Origin: Bolinopsis microptera | Taxonomy: Eukaryota; Ctenophora; Tentaculata; Lobata; Bolinopsidae | NCBI RefSeq assembly: GCF_026151205.1 | Contig: NC_087082.1 | Span: 2,508,001-2,572,000 of the forward strand | DNA: 64,000 bases | Direction of reading: 5' to 3' | Shown: positions 47,334 to 62,300 of the stretch, one piece after another | Numbering within the stretch: the stretch's first letter is position 1 | How the letters are laid out: each line of letters begins with the position of its first letter | Translations under genes and position numbers: made by a program | Notes under the pieces: generated by a model | Databases searched by the model: none | The model's input: only the letters and a program-made list of their open reading frames with translations | Told to the model about the DNA's origin: nothing

Positions 47334-50300
47334 TCATTTTGCCCTTCGTACCACAGCTGTATCCGGTGGGATAACACCGGGGGTGCTGGCCAGAAAAGAG
47401 GTGAAACTTTTTTGTAATCCTCAAATTGTAGTCTGGTGTGTGCAAGAAGAGAACTAAAGTGACGATAGAGCAGTCCGAGAACAGGCCAGTTTTTCGTTTT
47501 CCGGTAAGGTGGCGTCACTGTGTTACCATTGTGGAAGTTGATGAAGCCTGTTAATCTGCTTGGTATAAAAGTCAGCTACTCCCACCAACGTGCATCCGGT
47601 TGTGTTCTAAAATTCCGCAGCATTCTAAATTTGTCTTCTCGGTGAACATGTTTTCATCCGTCCAATAATAGGAGATAGTTTGTGTTGACGTGTTTTTAAA
47701 TGCTAGTTGTTTTACCACCCTGACCATCCCAATTTCTTCTCCTCCCCCTTGATATACTTCAGATTAGGACTACGCAAAATCTCCTCCATGGTTTCGTCAG
47801 ATAATTCCCCAACAAACCATCAAACGCGATGACTGACAGATCTGGTACTTTTTCAAACTTTCTGATTGACTGAATTCATCCTCAGACCAACTCAGGCCTA
47901 CGAGCAGTATTGATGACACCATTACACACGGAGAACATCCATGACCACCTTTCAACTTTCATCCGTCCGGGAGGAGGCACATGGACAGCACCTTTTGATC
48001 CCACAAGCAGGGAATTCACAGTTAGTTTCTTGCCTTTAGGAAAAGGAAGAAGCAGATATTTGAACACTCTCCTGGAAGTAGTTCTCTTCAAATAAGATTG
48101 ATTCTAGAAGCCGTCTTCATGGCACTAGAGAGAGAATACAGGGATCACGGTTTCAGGGCTAAGGTTTTTAGGCACCAGTCCTTCGTTAGACCATGCTTAT
48201 CGGTGGTAATACATCGTTCTTCATTACCCTGCGTAATAACAAGATGCTGTATAACCTTAACGTTCTTCTGGAGTTTGCAGGTACGAACCATTAACAAGAT
48301 CCAACCGGATAGTGATCGCTGAGCTGCAGTCACCGAGCATTAACATGGTCTTCCCCATTCCTAGCGCAAACACATTCACCTCTATCCCCGCCACGTTACT
48401 CCCCATAATCCCGAACACCAACCTCCCATCTGGTAACAACTGAAATACTGCTTCCTCCCGAGGGTTTACAGAACAGGACGTGTAACCTACCATCCGGAGA
48501 GGAGTCCCCACACATTTGCCTTCGTACCAACAGCTGTTATACGGTGGGATAAAACCGGGGGTGCTGGCCAGAAAGAGTGAAACGTTTGTAATCCTCAAAT
48601 TGTAGTCAAGGTGTGTGCAAGAGAGAGAACTAAAGTGACATAGAAGCTAGTCCGAGAAAACAGCCGTGTTCTTTTTCCCGGTAGGGTGGCTGTCAGCTGT
48701 GTTTCCAGTGTTGTAAGGATGAAGCCTGTATCTGCTTTGTAGAAAGATCAGCTTACTCCCACCAGAATTGCATCTGTTGTGTCTAAAATCTCCGCTTAGC
48801 AATTCTAAATTTGTCTTCTCGGTGAACATGGTTGTCATCCGTCCACTAATAGGGAGATTTTGTGTTGAACGTGTTTTAATAATGCGGATTTTTTTACCCG
48901 GATCCATCCCCCTATTTTCGTTTGGTCCTCCTCCCCAGGATATACTTCAGATTAGCAAACTCAAAATCTCCTCCATGATGTCGTCAGATAATTCCCCAAC
49001 ACCACCATCATACGCATGACTGGACAGATTCTGGACTTTTCAACTTCTGATGACTGAATCATCCTCAGTACCAACCTCAGGCCTACGAGCAGTATTGATG
49101 ACAACCAGTTTACTCAACACACTGAGATACATCATGCACCTTTATACTTTCCTCCGTCGGGAGGAGGGCCACAGGGACAGCTACCTTTTGTTGAACCCAC
49201 AAGCAGGGAAATCTCAGTTAGTTTGCTGCCTTTAGGAAAATGAAGAAGCAGATATTAGACCACTCTCCTAGAAGTAAGTTCGCTTCAATAAGATTTATTC
49301 TAGAAGCTTCTTCATGCAACTAATGAGAGGATACAGAACAAACGGTTTTCAGGGCAAGGTTGAGGCCACCATTCCTTCGTTAGACTTGCTTAGCGGTGAA
49401 ATACATCGTTCTCATTACCCTGCGTATACAGATTGCTGGTCATACCTTACTTGTTTCTTCTGTGTTTGCAGGTACGAACCATTAACAAGAACCAACCCTG
49501 GATAGTGATCGCTGGAGCTGCAGTCTCTCCGAGCATTAACCTGTCTTCCCCATTCCTACTGCACACATTTCCCTCAATCTCCGCCACCGTTACACCCCCA
49601 TACTAACCGAACACCAACCTCCCAACTGGTAACAACTGAGAAATACTGCGCCTCCCGAGGGTTTCAGAATCCTGACGTTGTCACCTACCATCCGGAGAGG
49701 AAGCCCACACATGTGCCTTCGTACCCACAGCTGTATTCCGGTGGGTAACACCGGGTGCTGGCCAAAAGAGGTTGAAACTTTTTGTATCCTCAAATTGTAG
49801 TCTGGTGTGTGCAAAGAAGAGAACTAAAAGTGACGAGTAGAGCTATCCGATAATCAGCCCGTTTTTCTTCCGTGTAAGTGGCAGTCAGCGTGTACCATTG
49901 TGTAAGTAGATGAAGCCTGTAATCTGCTTTGGTATAAAGAGTCAGCTACTCCCACCAGACTTGCATCAGTTTTGTCTAAAACACCGAAGCAAATTCAAAT
50001 TTGTCTTCTCGTGAACATGTTGTCATCGTCCAATATAGAGAATTTTGTGTTGACGTGTTTTTTTAATGCCGATTTTTTACCCTGAGCCATCCCTCATTTC
50101 TTTCCTGCCCCCCAATTGAATACTCAGAATTTAGGACAACTCAAATCTCCTATTCCAGGATTTCGTTCAGATAATGCCCCAACACCACCATCATACCGAT
50201 GACTGACAGATTCTGGTACTTTTCAAAACTTTTCTGATTGACTGAATCTTCCTCAGTACCAACCCAGGCCGACGAGCAGTAATGAAATGACAAATCTTTA

Positions 50301-53300
50301 CACACATGAGATACCATCATGACCACCTTCGACTTTCCTCCGTCGGGATGAGGCAAAGGGACAGGCATACCTTGTTGATCCCACAAGCAGGGAAATCCAG
50401 TTAGTTTCTGCTTTAGGAAAAGGAAGAAGCCATATATGGACACACTCTATCGCCTGAAGTAGTTCTCTTCATAAGATTTATTCTAGAAGCTTCTTCATGC
50501 ACTAGAGAGAGATACAGGATACGGTTTTCAGGGCTAGGTTAGGAACCAGTCCTTCGTTAGACTTGCTTATCGTGAAATACATCGTTCTTATTAACCCTGC
50601 GTAGACAGATGCTGGTATACCTTACTGTTCTCTGGAGTTGCAGTACGAAACCAGTAACTAGATCCAACTGATAGTGATCGCTGAGCTGCAGTGCTCTCTC
50701 CGAGCATTAACCTGGTCTGCCCCATTCCTACTGCACACATTTCCCCTCAATCCCGCCCCCGGTACTCCCCATACTACCGAACACCAACCTCCCAACTGTA
50801 ACCACTGAAATAACTGCTCCGCCCGAGGGTTACAACATGAACGTGTAACCTACCATCCGGAGAGGACCCACACATTGCCTCCGTACCACAGCTGTTCCGG
50901 TGGATAACACCGGGGTGCGGCCAGAAAGAGGTAAAAACTTTTGTATCTCAATTTAGTCTGGTGTGTTGCAAAGAAGAGACTGAAGTTGACGAGTAGAGCT
51001 AGCCGAAAACAGCCCGTATTTCTTTTCCGGTAAGGTGGCTGCAGCTGTGTTACCATTGGTAAAGTTGATGAAGCCTGTATCTGCGTTGTAATAGAGTCAG
51101 CTACCCCACCGAGGACTTGCCATCTGTTGTGTCTAAATCTCCGCAAGCACTGTCTAAATTTGTCTTCTCTCGGTTGAACATGTTGTCACTCCATAATAAT
51201 AGAGAATATTTTGTGTTGACGGTGTTTTAATGCTGAGTTTGTAACCCCTGACCATCCCAATTTCTTCCTCCTCCCCAATATATCTTCAGATTTAGGACCA
51301 ACTCAAAATCTCCTCCATGATTTCGTCAGATAATTCCCCTACACCACCACATACATACGCGATGACTGACAGATTCGGGTACTTTTCAAACTTTCTGATT
51401 GACTGAAATCATCCTCAGTACCAACTCAGGCCTAACGAGCAGTATTGATGACAAACAGTTACACACTGAGAGACACCATGACACCTTTCTACTTTCCTCC
51501 GTCGGGAGGAGGCACAGGGAACGCTACCTGGTTGAATCCCACACAGGGAAGTCACAGTTAGTTTCTGCTTTTAGGAAAAAGAAGGAAGCAGATATTTTAA
51601 CACTCTCACTCTCCCTCCTGGAAGTAGTTTGCTCTTCAATAAGATTATCTAAAAGCTTCTTCATGGCACCTAGAGAGAGATACAGGATCACGGTTTTCAC
51701 AGGGCTAAGGTTAGGCACCAGTCCCTTCGTTAGGACTGCTTATCGGTGAAATACCTCGGTCTTCATTACCCTGGTATACGAGAATGCTGGTATACCTTAC
51801 TGTTCTTCTGGAGTTGCAGGTACGAAACCATTACCAAGATCCCAACCTGATAGTGATCAGACGCTGAGCTGCAGTCTCCAGCATTAACCGTGGTCTTCCC
51901 CATTCCTAGCTGCACACACATTTCCCCTCCCTCCCGCCACCGTTACCCCCATACTACCGAACCCCAACCTTCCATCTGGAACAACTGGAAATACTGCTCC
52001 TCCCGAGGGTTACAGAACTTGACGTGTAACCTACCATCCCGAGAGGAGCCCACACAGTTGCCTTCGTACCACAGCTGTATCCGGTGGGATAACACCGGGG
52101 TGCTGGCCAGAAAGAGGTGAAACTGTTTGTAATCCCAATTGTAGTCTGGGTGTGTGCAAAGAAGAGAACTAAAAGTGACGAGTAGAGCTAGTCGAGAAAC
52201 AGCCGGTTTTCTTTCCGGAAGGTGGCTGTCACTGTGTTACCATTGTGGTAATTTGATGAAGCCTGTATCTGCTTTGTATAAAGAGTCAGCCTTCTCCCAC
52301 AGACCTTGCATATGTTGTGTCCTAAAATCTCCGCAAGCAATTCTAAAATTGGTCTCTCGTGAAAACATGTTGTCATCGTCCAATAATAGAGATATATTTG
52401 GTTGGACGTGTTTTAAATAAAAAAAATGCCTGATTATTACCCTGACCATCCCAATTTCTTCTCCCCTCCCCAATGATATACATCAGATTAGGACAACTCA
52501 AAATCGCCCCCATGATTGCGTCAGAAATTCCCCCTAACACACACCATCTTACGAGATGACTGACAGATTCCTGGTACTTTTCAAACTTTCTGATTGACGA
52601 AAGCTCCTCAGTTACCAACTCAGCCTACGAAGCTGTATTGGATGACAACATTTTACACACTGAGATACATCATGACACCTTTCCTACTTTCTCCGTCGGG
52701 AGGAGGGCCACAGGGGACAGTACCTTTGTTGAGCCCACAAGCAGGAATCACTGTTAGTTTTTCTGCTTAGGAAAAGTAAGAAGCGATATTCGACACTCAC
52801 TCTCCCTGGAAGTAATTTCTCTTCAATAAGATTTATTCTAAAGCTTCTTCATGGCAACTAGAGAAGATACAGATCACGGTTTCATTCAGCAGGGCTAAGG
52901 TTAGCACCAGTCCTTCGTTAGACTTTGCTTATCGGTGAAATACATCGTTCTTCATTACCCCTGCGTATACAGATGCGGTATTCTTACTGGTTCTTCTTGA
53001 GTTGCATGTACGAACCATTAAACAAGATCCAACCTGATAGGATCGCTGAGCTGCAGTCTCCGAAGCATTAACCGTACTTCCCCATTCCTATCTGCACACA
53101 TTTTCCCTCATTCCCGCCACCGTTACTCTCCCCATATCTACCGAACACTCAACCTCCCATCTGGTAACAACTGGAAATACTGCTCCACCCGCGGTTACAG
53201 AACATGACGGTTAACCTATCATCCGGAGAGGAGCCCACACATTTGCCTTCGTACCACAGCTTGTATCCATCCGGTGGATAACACCGGGGTCTGGCCATAA

Positions 53301-56300
53301 AGAGGTGAAACTTTTTGTAGATCCTCTAATTTGTAGTCTGGTGTGTGCAAAGAAGAGAACTAAAGTACGAGTAGAAGCTAAGTCCGAGAAACACCGTTTT
53401 CTTTCCGAAAGGTGGCTGTCAGCTGTGTTACCCATTGTGTAAAGTGATGAAGCCTGTATCGGCTTTGTATAAAAGTCAGCTACGCCCACCAGACTTGCAT
53501 CTGTTGTTGTCTACAAACACCGCAAGCGTCGAAGGAACTTCTCAGAGGCGCTAAATAGGGTGTGTCGTTAGCTCGGTGGAACATGGTTGTCATCGTCCAA
53601 TAATAGGAGATATATTGTGTTGAACGTGTTTTAATGCTGAGTTTTTACCCTGACCAGCCCAATTTCTTCCTCCTCCCCTATATCTACTTCAGATTAGGAC
53701 AACTCAAAACTCCCTCCAGGATTTCGTCCAATAATTCCCACACCACCAATCATACGCGATGACTGACAGATTCTGGTACGTTTCAAACTTCTGATATGAC
53801 CTGAATCATCCCTCAGTAACCAACTCAGACTCAGGCCACGAGCAGTATTGATGACAACAGATACAACACTGAGATACATCATGACACTTTCTACTTTCCC
53901 CTCTCCGTCGGGAGGGAGGGCCACAGGACAGCTACCTTGTTGATCCCACAAGCAGGGAAATCAACAGTTAGTTTTCTGCTTTATTAAAAGGAAGAAGCAG
54001 ATATTTGACACTCTCCCATCCTGGAAGGTAGTTCTCCCTCTATAAGATTTATCTAGAAAGCTTCTTCATGGCAACTAGAGAGAGATACGGATCACGGTTT
54101 TTCAGGGCGAAGGTTAGGCACCAGTCCTTCGTTAGGACTTGCTTATCGGTGAAAACATCGTTCTTTCATTACCCTGCTTATACAGATGCTGGTATTACCT
54201 ACTGTTCTCCTGGGAGTGCGAGGTACGAACCATTAACAAGACCCAGACCTGATAGTGATCGCTGAGGCTGCAGTCTCCGAGCATTAACCCTGGTCTTCCC
54301 CCCCATTCCCTATCTGCACACATTTCCCTCCAATCATCCCGACACCGTTTACTCCCCATACTACCGAACACCAACCTCCCATCTGGTAACACTGAAATAC
54401 TGCTCCTCCCGAGGGTTTACAGAACATGGAACGGTAACCTACCTTCCGGAGAGGAGCCCACCCTTTGCCTTCGTACCACAGCATATCCGTGGGATAACAC
54501 GGGGTGCTGGCCAGTAAGAGGTGAAACTTTTGGATAATCCCTCAAATTGTAGTCTGGTTGTGGTGCAAAAGAAGAGAACTAAATGACGAGTAGAGCGTAG
54601 TCCGAGAAACAGCCGTTTTACTTTCCGAAAGGTTGGGGCTGTCAGCTGTGTTACCATTGGTAAGTTGATGAAGCCGTATCTGCTTTGTATAAAGAGTCCA
54701 CTACTCCCCCCCAGGACTTGCATCGTTTTGTGTCTAAATCTCCGCAAGCAATACTAAATTGTCTTCTCGTGAACAAGTTGTCATTGTCCAATTAATAGGG
54801 ATATTTTGTGTTGACGTGTTTTAAAATGCGGAGTTTTTAACCCTGAGGAGCCATCCCAATTTCTTTCCTCCTCCTCCAATGATATTCTTCAGATTAGGAC
54901 AACTCAAAATCTCCTCCATGATTTCGTCCAATAATTCCCCAACACTACCATCATACGCGATGACTGACAGATTCTGGTACTATTACAAAACTCTGATTGA
55001 GCTGAATCATCCGCAGTAACCAACTCATTGCGCCTACACAGTATTGATGACAGCCAGTTACACACTGAAGACATCATGACCACCTTTCTACGTTCTCCGT
55101 CGGAGGAGGGCCCACAGGGACAGCTACCTCTTTTGATCCCACAAGCAGGAACCACAGGTGAGTTCTGCTTTAGGAAAAGGAAGAAGCAGATATTTGACAC
55201 TCTCCCTGGAAGTAGTTCCTTCAATAAGATTTATTCTAGAAGGCGTCTCTTATGCAACTAGAGAGAGATCAGGATCACGGTATTTCAGGCTAAGGATAGG
55301 CACCAGTTCCTTCGTTAGACTTGTGCGTATCGGTGAATACATCGTTCTTCATTACCCTGCGGAACAGATGCTTGGTATAACCTTACTGTTCTTCGGAGTT
55401 TGCAGGGTACGAACCTTTAACAAGATCCAACCTGATAGTGAATCGCTGAGCTGCAGTCCTCCGAGCATTAACCTGTCTTTTCCCCATTCCTAGCTGCACA
55501 CATTTCCCTCATCCCGCCACCGTTACTCCCCGTCACCGAACACACAACCTCCCATCTGGTAACAACTGGAAATACTTGCTCCTCCCGAGGGTTACAGAAC
55601 ATACGTTAACCTACGCATCCGGAAAGAGCCCACACATTTGCCTCTACCATCAGCTGTAACCGGAGGGATATAACACCGGGGTGCTGGGCCAGAAAGAGGT
55701 GATACTTTTTGGTAATCCTCAAATTGTAGTCTGGTGTGGTTGCAAAGAAGAGAACTAAAGTGACGAGTAGAGCTAGTCCGAGAAACTCCTTTTTTCCTTT
55801 TTCCGTAAGGCATGTCAGCTGTGTTACCATTGTGTAAGTTGATGAAGCCGTGTATCTGCTTTGTATAAAGAGACAGCTACTCCCCACCAGATTGCATCTG
55901 TTGTGATCTAAAATCGCCGCAACAATTCTAAATTGTCTTCTCGGTGAACATGTTGTCATTCGTCCAATAATAGGAGATATTTTGTGTTGTCCGTTGTTTT
56001 TAATGCGAGTTTTTACCCTGAGCCATCCCAATTTCTTCCTCCTCCCCAATGATATACGTCAGAATTAGGTCCAACTCCAAATCTCCTCCAGATTTTCGTC
56101 AGTAATCCCCTACACTCACCATCATACGCATGACTGACAGATCTGGTACTTTTCAAACTTTCCTGATTGATTGAATCAACCTCATACCACTCAAGGCCTA
56201 CGAGCATATTGATGACAACAGGGTACACACTGAGATACATCTGAATCCTTTCTACTTTCTCCGACGGTAGAGGGGCCACTGGACAGCCCCCCCCCCCCCC

Positions 56301-59300
56301 CCTACCTGTTGACCCACAAGCAGGGAAAGCACAGTTAGTTTTCTGCTTTAGGTAAAAGGAAGAAGCAGATTTTTTGACACTCCTCCTGGAAAGTATGTTC
56401 TCTTCATAAGATTTATTCTAGAAGCCTTCTTCAGGCAACTAGAGAGAGAAAACGGATCAACGTTTTTCAGGGCTAGGTTAGGCACCAGTTCCTTCTATAG
56501 TCGTGCTTAATCGTGAAATAATCGTTCTTTCATTACCATGCGTAGACATATGCTGGTATACCTTACTGTTCTTCTGGAGTTGCAGAACGAACCATTAACA
56601 AGATCCCAACCTGAAAAGTGGATCGCTGAGCTGCAGTCTCCGACATTAACCTGGTCTTTTCCCCATTCCTACTGCACACTTTCCCCTCAATCCCGCCACC
56701 GTACTCCCGCATACACCCGAACGAACCAACCTCCCATCTGGGAGATGCCACAAGACAGGCGTAGTCTTGAGACTATACTGCGCCTCCGAGGGTTACAACA
56801 TGACCGTGTAACCTACCATCCGAGAGGAGCCCACACATTTGCCTTCGTAACCACAGCTGTATCCGGTGGGATAACACCCGGGGTGCTGGCCAAAAGAGGG
56901 GTGAAACTTTATGTATCCTCAAATATTGTAGTCTGGTGTGTGCAATGAAGAGAACTAAGGAAAGTGACCGAGTAGAGCTAGTCCGAGAAACAGCCGGTTT
57001 TCTGTCCGGTAAGGTGGGCTGTCAGCTGTGTTACCATTGTGTAAGTTAGATGAAGCCTGTATCTCTTTGTAAAAGAGTCTGCACTCCCAACCAGACTTTT
57101 GCATCTGTTGTGTCTAAAATCTCCGCAAGCAATTCTACATTTGTCTTCTCGCGGTGACCATGTTGTCATCGTCCAATAATAGGAATATTTTTGTTTGACG
57201 TGTTATTAAATGCTGATTTTACCCTTAGCCATTCCCAATTTTCTTCCTCCTCGGTGGGCCCAATGATATCCTTCAGATTAGGACAACCAAAATCTCCTCC
57301 ATGATTTCGTCAGATAATTCCCCAACCACCACATCATACCGAGACTGACAGATTCAGGGTACTTTTCAAACTTCTGATTGACTGAATCATCCTCAGTAAC
57401 CAACTCACAGGCCTACGAGCAGTATAGATGACAACAGTTACACACTGAGAAAACATCATGACACCTTTCACTGTCTCTTTCTCCGTCGGAGGAGGGCCAC
57501 AGGGACCGCTGACCTTGTTGATCCCACAACAGGGGAAATCACAGTTAGTTTTCTGCTTTAGGAAAAGGAGAAGCAATATTTGACACTTTCCTGGAAGTAG
57601 AATTTCTCTTCAATAAGAATTATTCTCGAAGCTTCTTCATGGCAACTAGAGAGAGATCAATCACGGTTTTCAGGGCTAAGGGTTGGCACCAGTCCTTCGT
57701 TTGACTTTGCTATCGGTGACATACATCGTTCTCATTACCCTGCGTATACAAGCTGGTATACCTTACTGTTTCTTCTGGAATTGCAGGTACGAACCATTTA
57801 CAAGATCCAACCAGATAGTGAACGCTGAGCTGCAGTCTCCGAGCATTAACCTGGTCTTTTCCCCATTCCCTAGCTGCACACATTTCCCCTCAATCCCGCC
57901 ACCGTTACCCCCATAGCAACCGAACACCAACCTCCCTTCTGGTAACAACCTGGATAATACCTGCTCCTCCCGAGGGTTACGAACATGACGATAACCTACC
58001 AATTCCCGGTGAGGAGCCCACACATTTGCCTTCGACCACAGCTGTATCCGGTGGGATAACACCGGGGTGCGGGCCAGAACGAGGTGAAAACTTGTTGTAA
58101 TCCTCAAATTGTTAGTCTGGTGGTGTGCAAAGAAGAGACTAAAGTGACGATAAGCTATCCGAAAACGCCGTTTTCTTTCCGGTAAGGTGGGCGTCAGCTG
58201 TGTTTACCTTGGTGTAAGTTGATGATGCCTGTACTGCTTTGTAGAAAGAGTCACTACTCCCACCAGACTTTTGCAGCTGTTGTGTCTAAAATCTCCGCAA
58301 GCAATTCTAAAATTTGTCCTTCTCGTGAACCTGTTGTCATCGACCAATAATGAAGATATTTTGTGTTGACGTGTGTTTTTAAGCTGATTTTTGCTACCCT
58401 GACCATCCAATTTCCTCCTCCTCCCCCCAATGATATACTTCAATTAGGCAACTGCAAAATCTCCGCCATGATTTCGGCAGATAATTCCCCAACAACCACC
58501 ATCATACGCGATGACCTGACAGATTCCTGAGTGACTTTCAAACTTTCTGATTGGACTGAATCTTCCTCAGTACCAACTCAGGGCCTACGAAAAGCAGTAT
58601 ATGATGACAACATTCACACTGAGATACATCATGACACCCCTTTCTACTTATCTCTCTCCCGTCGGGAGGAGGGCCACAGCAAGGGACAGCCTACCTTGTT
58701 GATCCCCACAAGCAGGGAAATCACAGTTAGTTTCTGCTTTAGGAAAAGGAAGAAGCAGATTATTTTGACACTCTCCTGGAAGTAGTTCTCTCAAATAAAT
58801 TTATTCTAGAAGCTTCTGCATGCAACTAGAGAGAGATACAGGATCTCGGATTTCAGGGCTAAAGGTTAGGCACCAGTCCTTCGTTAGACTTGCTTATCGG
58901 TGAATACATCGTCTCTTCATTAACCTGCGTAAGACAAATGCCGGTATACCTTACGTGGTCTTCTGGAGTTTGCAGGTACGAACCATTAACAAGATCAACC
59001 TGATAGTGATCGCTGAGGCTGCAGTCTCCGAGCATTAACCTGGTCATTCCCTCATTCCTTACTGCACACATTTCCCCTCAATCCCGCCACCGTTACTCCC
59101 CATATCTACCATAGTACTACCGAACACCAACCTCCCATCTGGTACAACTGGAAAGTACTGCTCCTCCCGAGGGTTACAAACATGACGTGTAACTACCATC
59201 CGGAGAGGAGCCCACACATTTGCCTTCGTACCACAGCTTGTATCCGGTGGGATAACACCGGGGTCTGGCCAGAAAGAGGTGAAACTTTTGTAACCCTCAA

Positions 59301-62300
59301 ATTGTAGTCTGGTTGTGGCAAAGAGATGAAACAAAGTGACGAGTAGAGCTAGTCCCGAGAACAAGCCGTTCTCTTTCCGGTAAGGTGGCCTGTCAGATGT
59401 GTTACCATTTGGTGTAAGTTGTTGAAGCCAGTATCTGCTTTGTATAAAGAGTCCACTACTCCCCCAACTTGCATCTGTTGTGCGAAAATCTCCGCAAGCA
59501 ATTCTAAATTGTCCTTCTCGTGACATGTTGTCATCGTCCAAAAAAAGAGATATTTTGTGTTGACGTGTTTTAAAATGCTGAGTTTTTTACCGCCTGAGCC
59601 ATCCCAATTCTTCCATCCTCCCAATGATAATACTTCAGATTAGTACATCTCAAAATCTCCTCCATGATTTCGTCAATAAGTCCCCAAACACCACCATCAT
59701 ACGCGATGACTGGACAGATCCTGGTACTTTTTCCAAACTTTCTGATTGAACTGAATCATCCTCATACCAACTCAGCCTACGAGCAGTTATTGATTGACAA
59801 CAGTGTTACAACACTGAGATACATCATGACAACCTTTCTACTTTCCCCGTCGGGAGGAGGGCCACAGGACAGCTACCTTGTTTGATCACCCACCAGCGGG
59901 AAATCACAGTTAGTTTTCTGCTTTAAGGAAAAGGAAGAAGCAGATATTTGACACTCTCCTGGAAGTAGTTTCCTCTCTATCAATAAGATTTTATTCAGAA
60001 GCTTCTTCATGGCACTAGAAGAGAGATAGCAGGATCACGGATTTCTCAGGGCTAAGGTTAGGCACCAGTCCCCTTCGTTACGTGCTTTATCGGTGAATAC
60101 TCGTTCTCATTACCCTGCGTATACAGATCTGGTATACCTTACAGTTCTTCTGAGTTGCTGGTACGAACCATTAACAAGATCCAACCTGATAGTTGATCGC
60201 TGAGCTGCAGTCTCCGAGCATTAACCTGGGTCTTCCCCATTCCTAGCTGTCACACATTTCCCCTCAATCCCGCCACCGATTACCCCCATACTCCGAACAC
60301 CAACCTCCCATCAGGTAACAACTGGAAATAACTCTCCTCCCGAGGTACAGAACATGACGTGTTACCCTACCATCCGGAGAGGAGCCCACACATTTGCCCT
60401 TCTACCCAGCTGTATCCGTGGGATAACACCGGGGTGGGCTGGCCCAAAAGAGTGAAACTTTATTGTGAATCCTCGAAATTGTTAGTCTGGTGTGTGCAAA
60501 GAAGAGAACTAAAGTGACGATAGAGCGAGTCCGAGAAACAGCCGTTTTCTTTCCGGTAAGGTGCTGTCAGCTGATGTTACCATTGTGTAAAGTTGATGAA
60601 GCCTGTATCTGCTTTGTATAAAGATTCAGCAACTCCTCACCAGACTTCATGGTTGTGCCAAAACTCCGCAAGCAATTCTAAATTGTCTTCCGTTCTCGGT
60701 GAACATGTTTTCATCGTCCAATAATAGGAGAGATATTTTTTGTGTTGACGTGTTTTAATGCTGAGTTTTCACCCGAGCATCCCAATATCTTCCTCCTCCC
60801 CAATGATATACTTCAGATTAGGGTAACAACCAAAATCTCCTCCATGAATTCGTCCAGATAATTCCCCAACACCACCATCATCCGATGACTGACAGATCTG
60901 GTACTTTTCAAACTTCTGATTGACTGATCATCTCAGTACCAACTCAGGCCTACGAGCAGTATTGATGACAACAGTTACACACTGAGATACATCATGACAC
61001 CTTTCTAACTTTTCTCGTCGGGAGGAGGGCCACAGGACAGCTACCTTGTTGATCGCCACTAAGCAGGGAAAATCACAGTTAGTTTCGCTTTAGGAAAAGG
61101 AAGAAGCAGATATTTGACCACGCTCCTGGAAGTAGTGCTCGTCAATAAAGTTATTCTAGAAGCTTCTTCATGGCAACAGAGAGAGATACAGGATGCACGT
61201 TTTCAGGGCAAGGATAGGCAACCATCTTCGTTAACCTTGCTTATCGGTGTAATACATCGTTCTTCATTACCCCCCTGCGTAGTACAGAGGCTGGTATACC
61301 CTTACTGTTCATCTGGATTTGCAGTACGAACTCATTTACAAATCCAACCCTGATAGTGATCGCTGACTGCAGTCTCCGAGCATTAACCTGGGTCTTCCCC
61401 ATACCTACTCACACATTTCCCCCCTCAATCCGCCACCGTTCTCCCCATACTACGAATTACCAACCCCCAATCTGGTAACTACTGGAATACTGGCTCCTCC
61501 CGAGGTTACAGAACATGACGTGTAACCTACCCATCCGAGAGGAGCCCACACATTTGCCTTCGGTACCGACACTGTATCCGGTGGGATAACACCGGGGTGC
61601 GGCCAGAAAGAGGTGAAACTTTTTGTAATCCTCAGAAATTTGTAGTCTGGTGTTGCAAAGAAGGAGAACTAAAGTGACGTATAGAGCTAGTCCGAAGAAA
61701 CACCGTTTCTTTTCCGAAAGGTGGCTGTCAGCTTGTGTTACCATTGGTGTAAGTTATGAAGCCCTGTATCTGCTTTGTATAAAGAGTCAGCTACTGCCCA
61801 CCAGACTTGCATCTGTTGTGTCTAAATCTCCGCAAGCAATTCTTAAATTTGTCTTCTCGTACCATGTTGTCATCGTCCAATAAAAGGAGATATTTTGTGT
61901 TGACGTGTTTTTATGCTGAGTTTTTACCCACTGAGCCATCCCATTTCTTCCCCTCCCCCAATGGATATACTTCATATTAGGACAACTCCAAAATCTCCTC
62001 CAGATTTCGTCAGATAATTCCCCAACACCACCAGCATACGCGAAGACTGACGAGATTCTGGTACTTGTCAAACTTTCTGATTGACTGAATCATCCTCAGT
62101 ACCAACTCAGGCCTACAGCAGTATTGATGACAACAGTTAAACACACTGAGATACATCATGAAACCTTTCTACTTTCTCCGTCGGAGGAGGGCCACAGGGA
62201 CAGCTACCTTTTGATCCCCACAAGCAGGAAATCACAGTTATTTTTCTGCTTTAGGAAAAGAAGAAGCAGATTTGACACTCTCCTGGAAGTAGATTCTCTT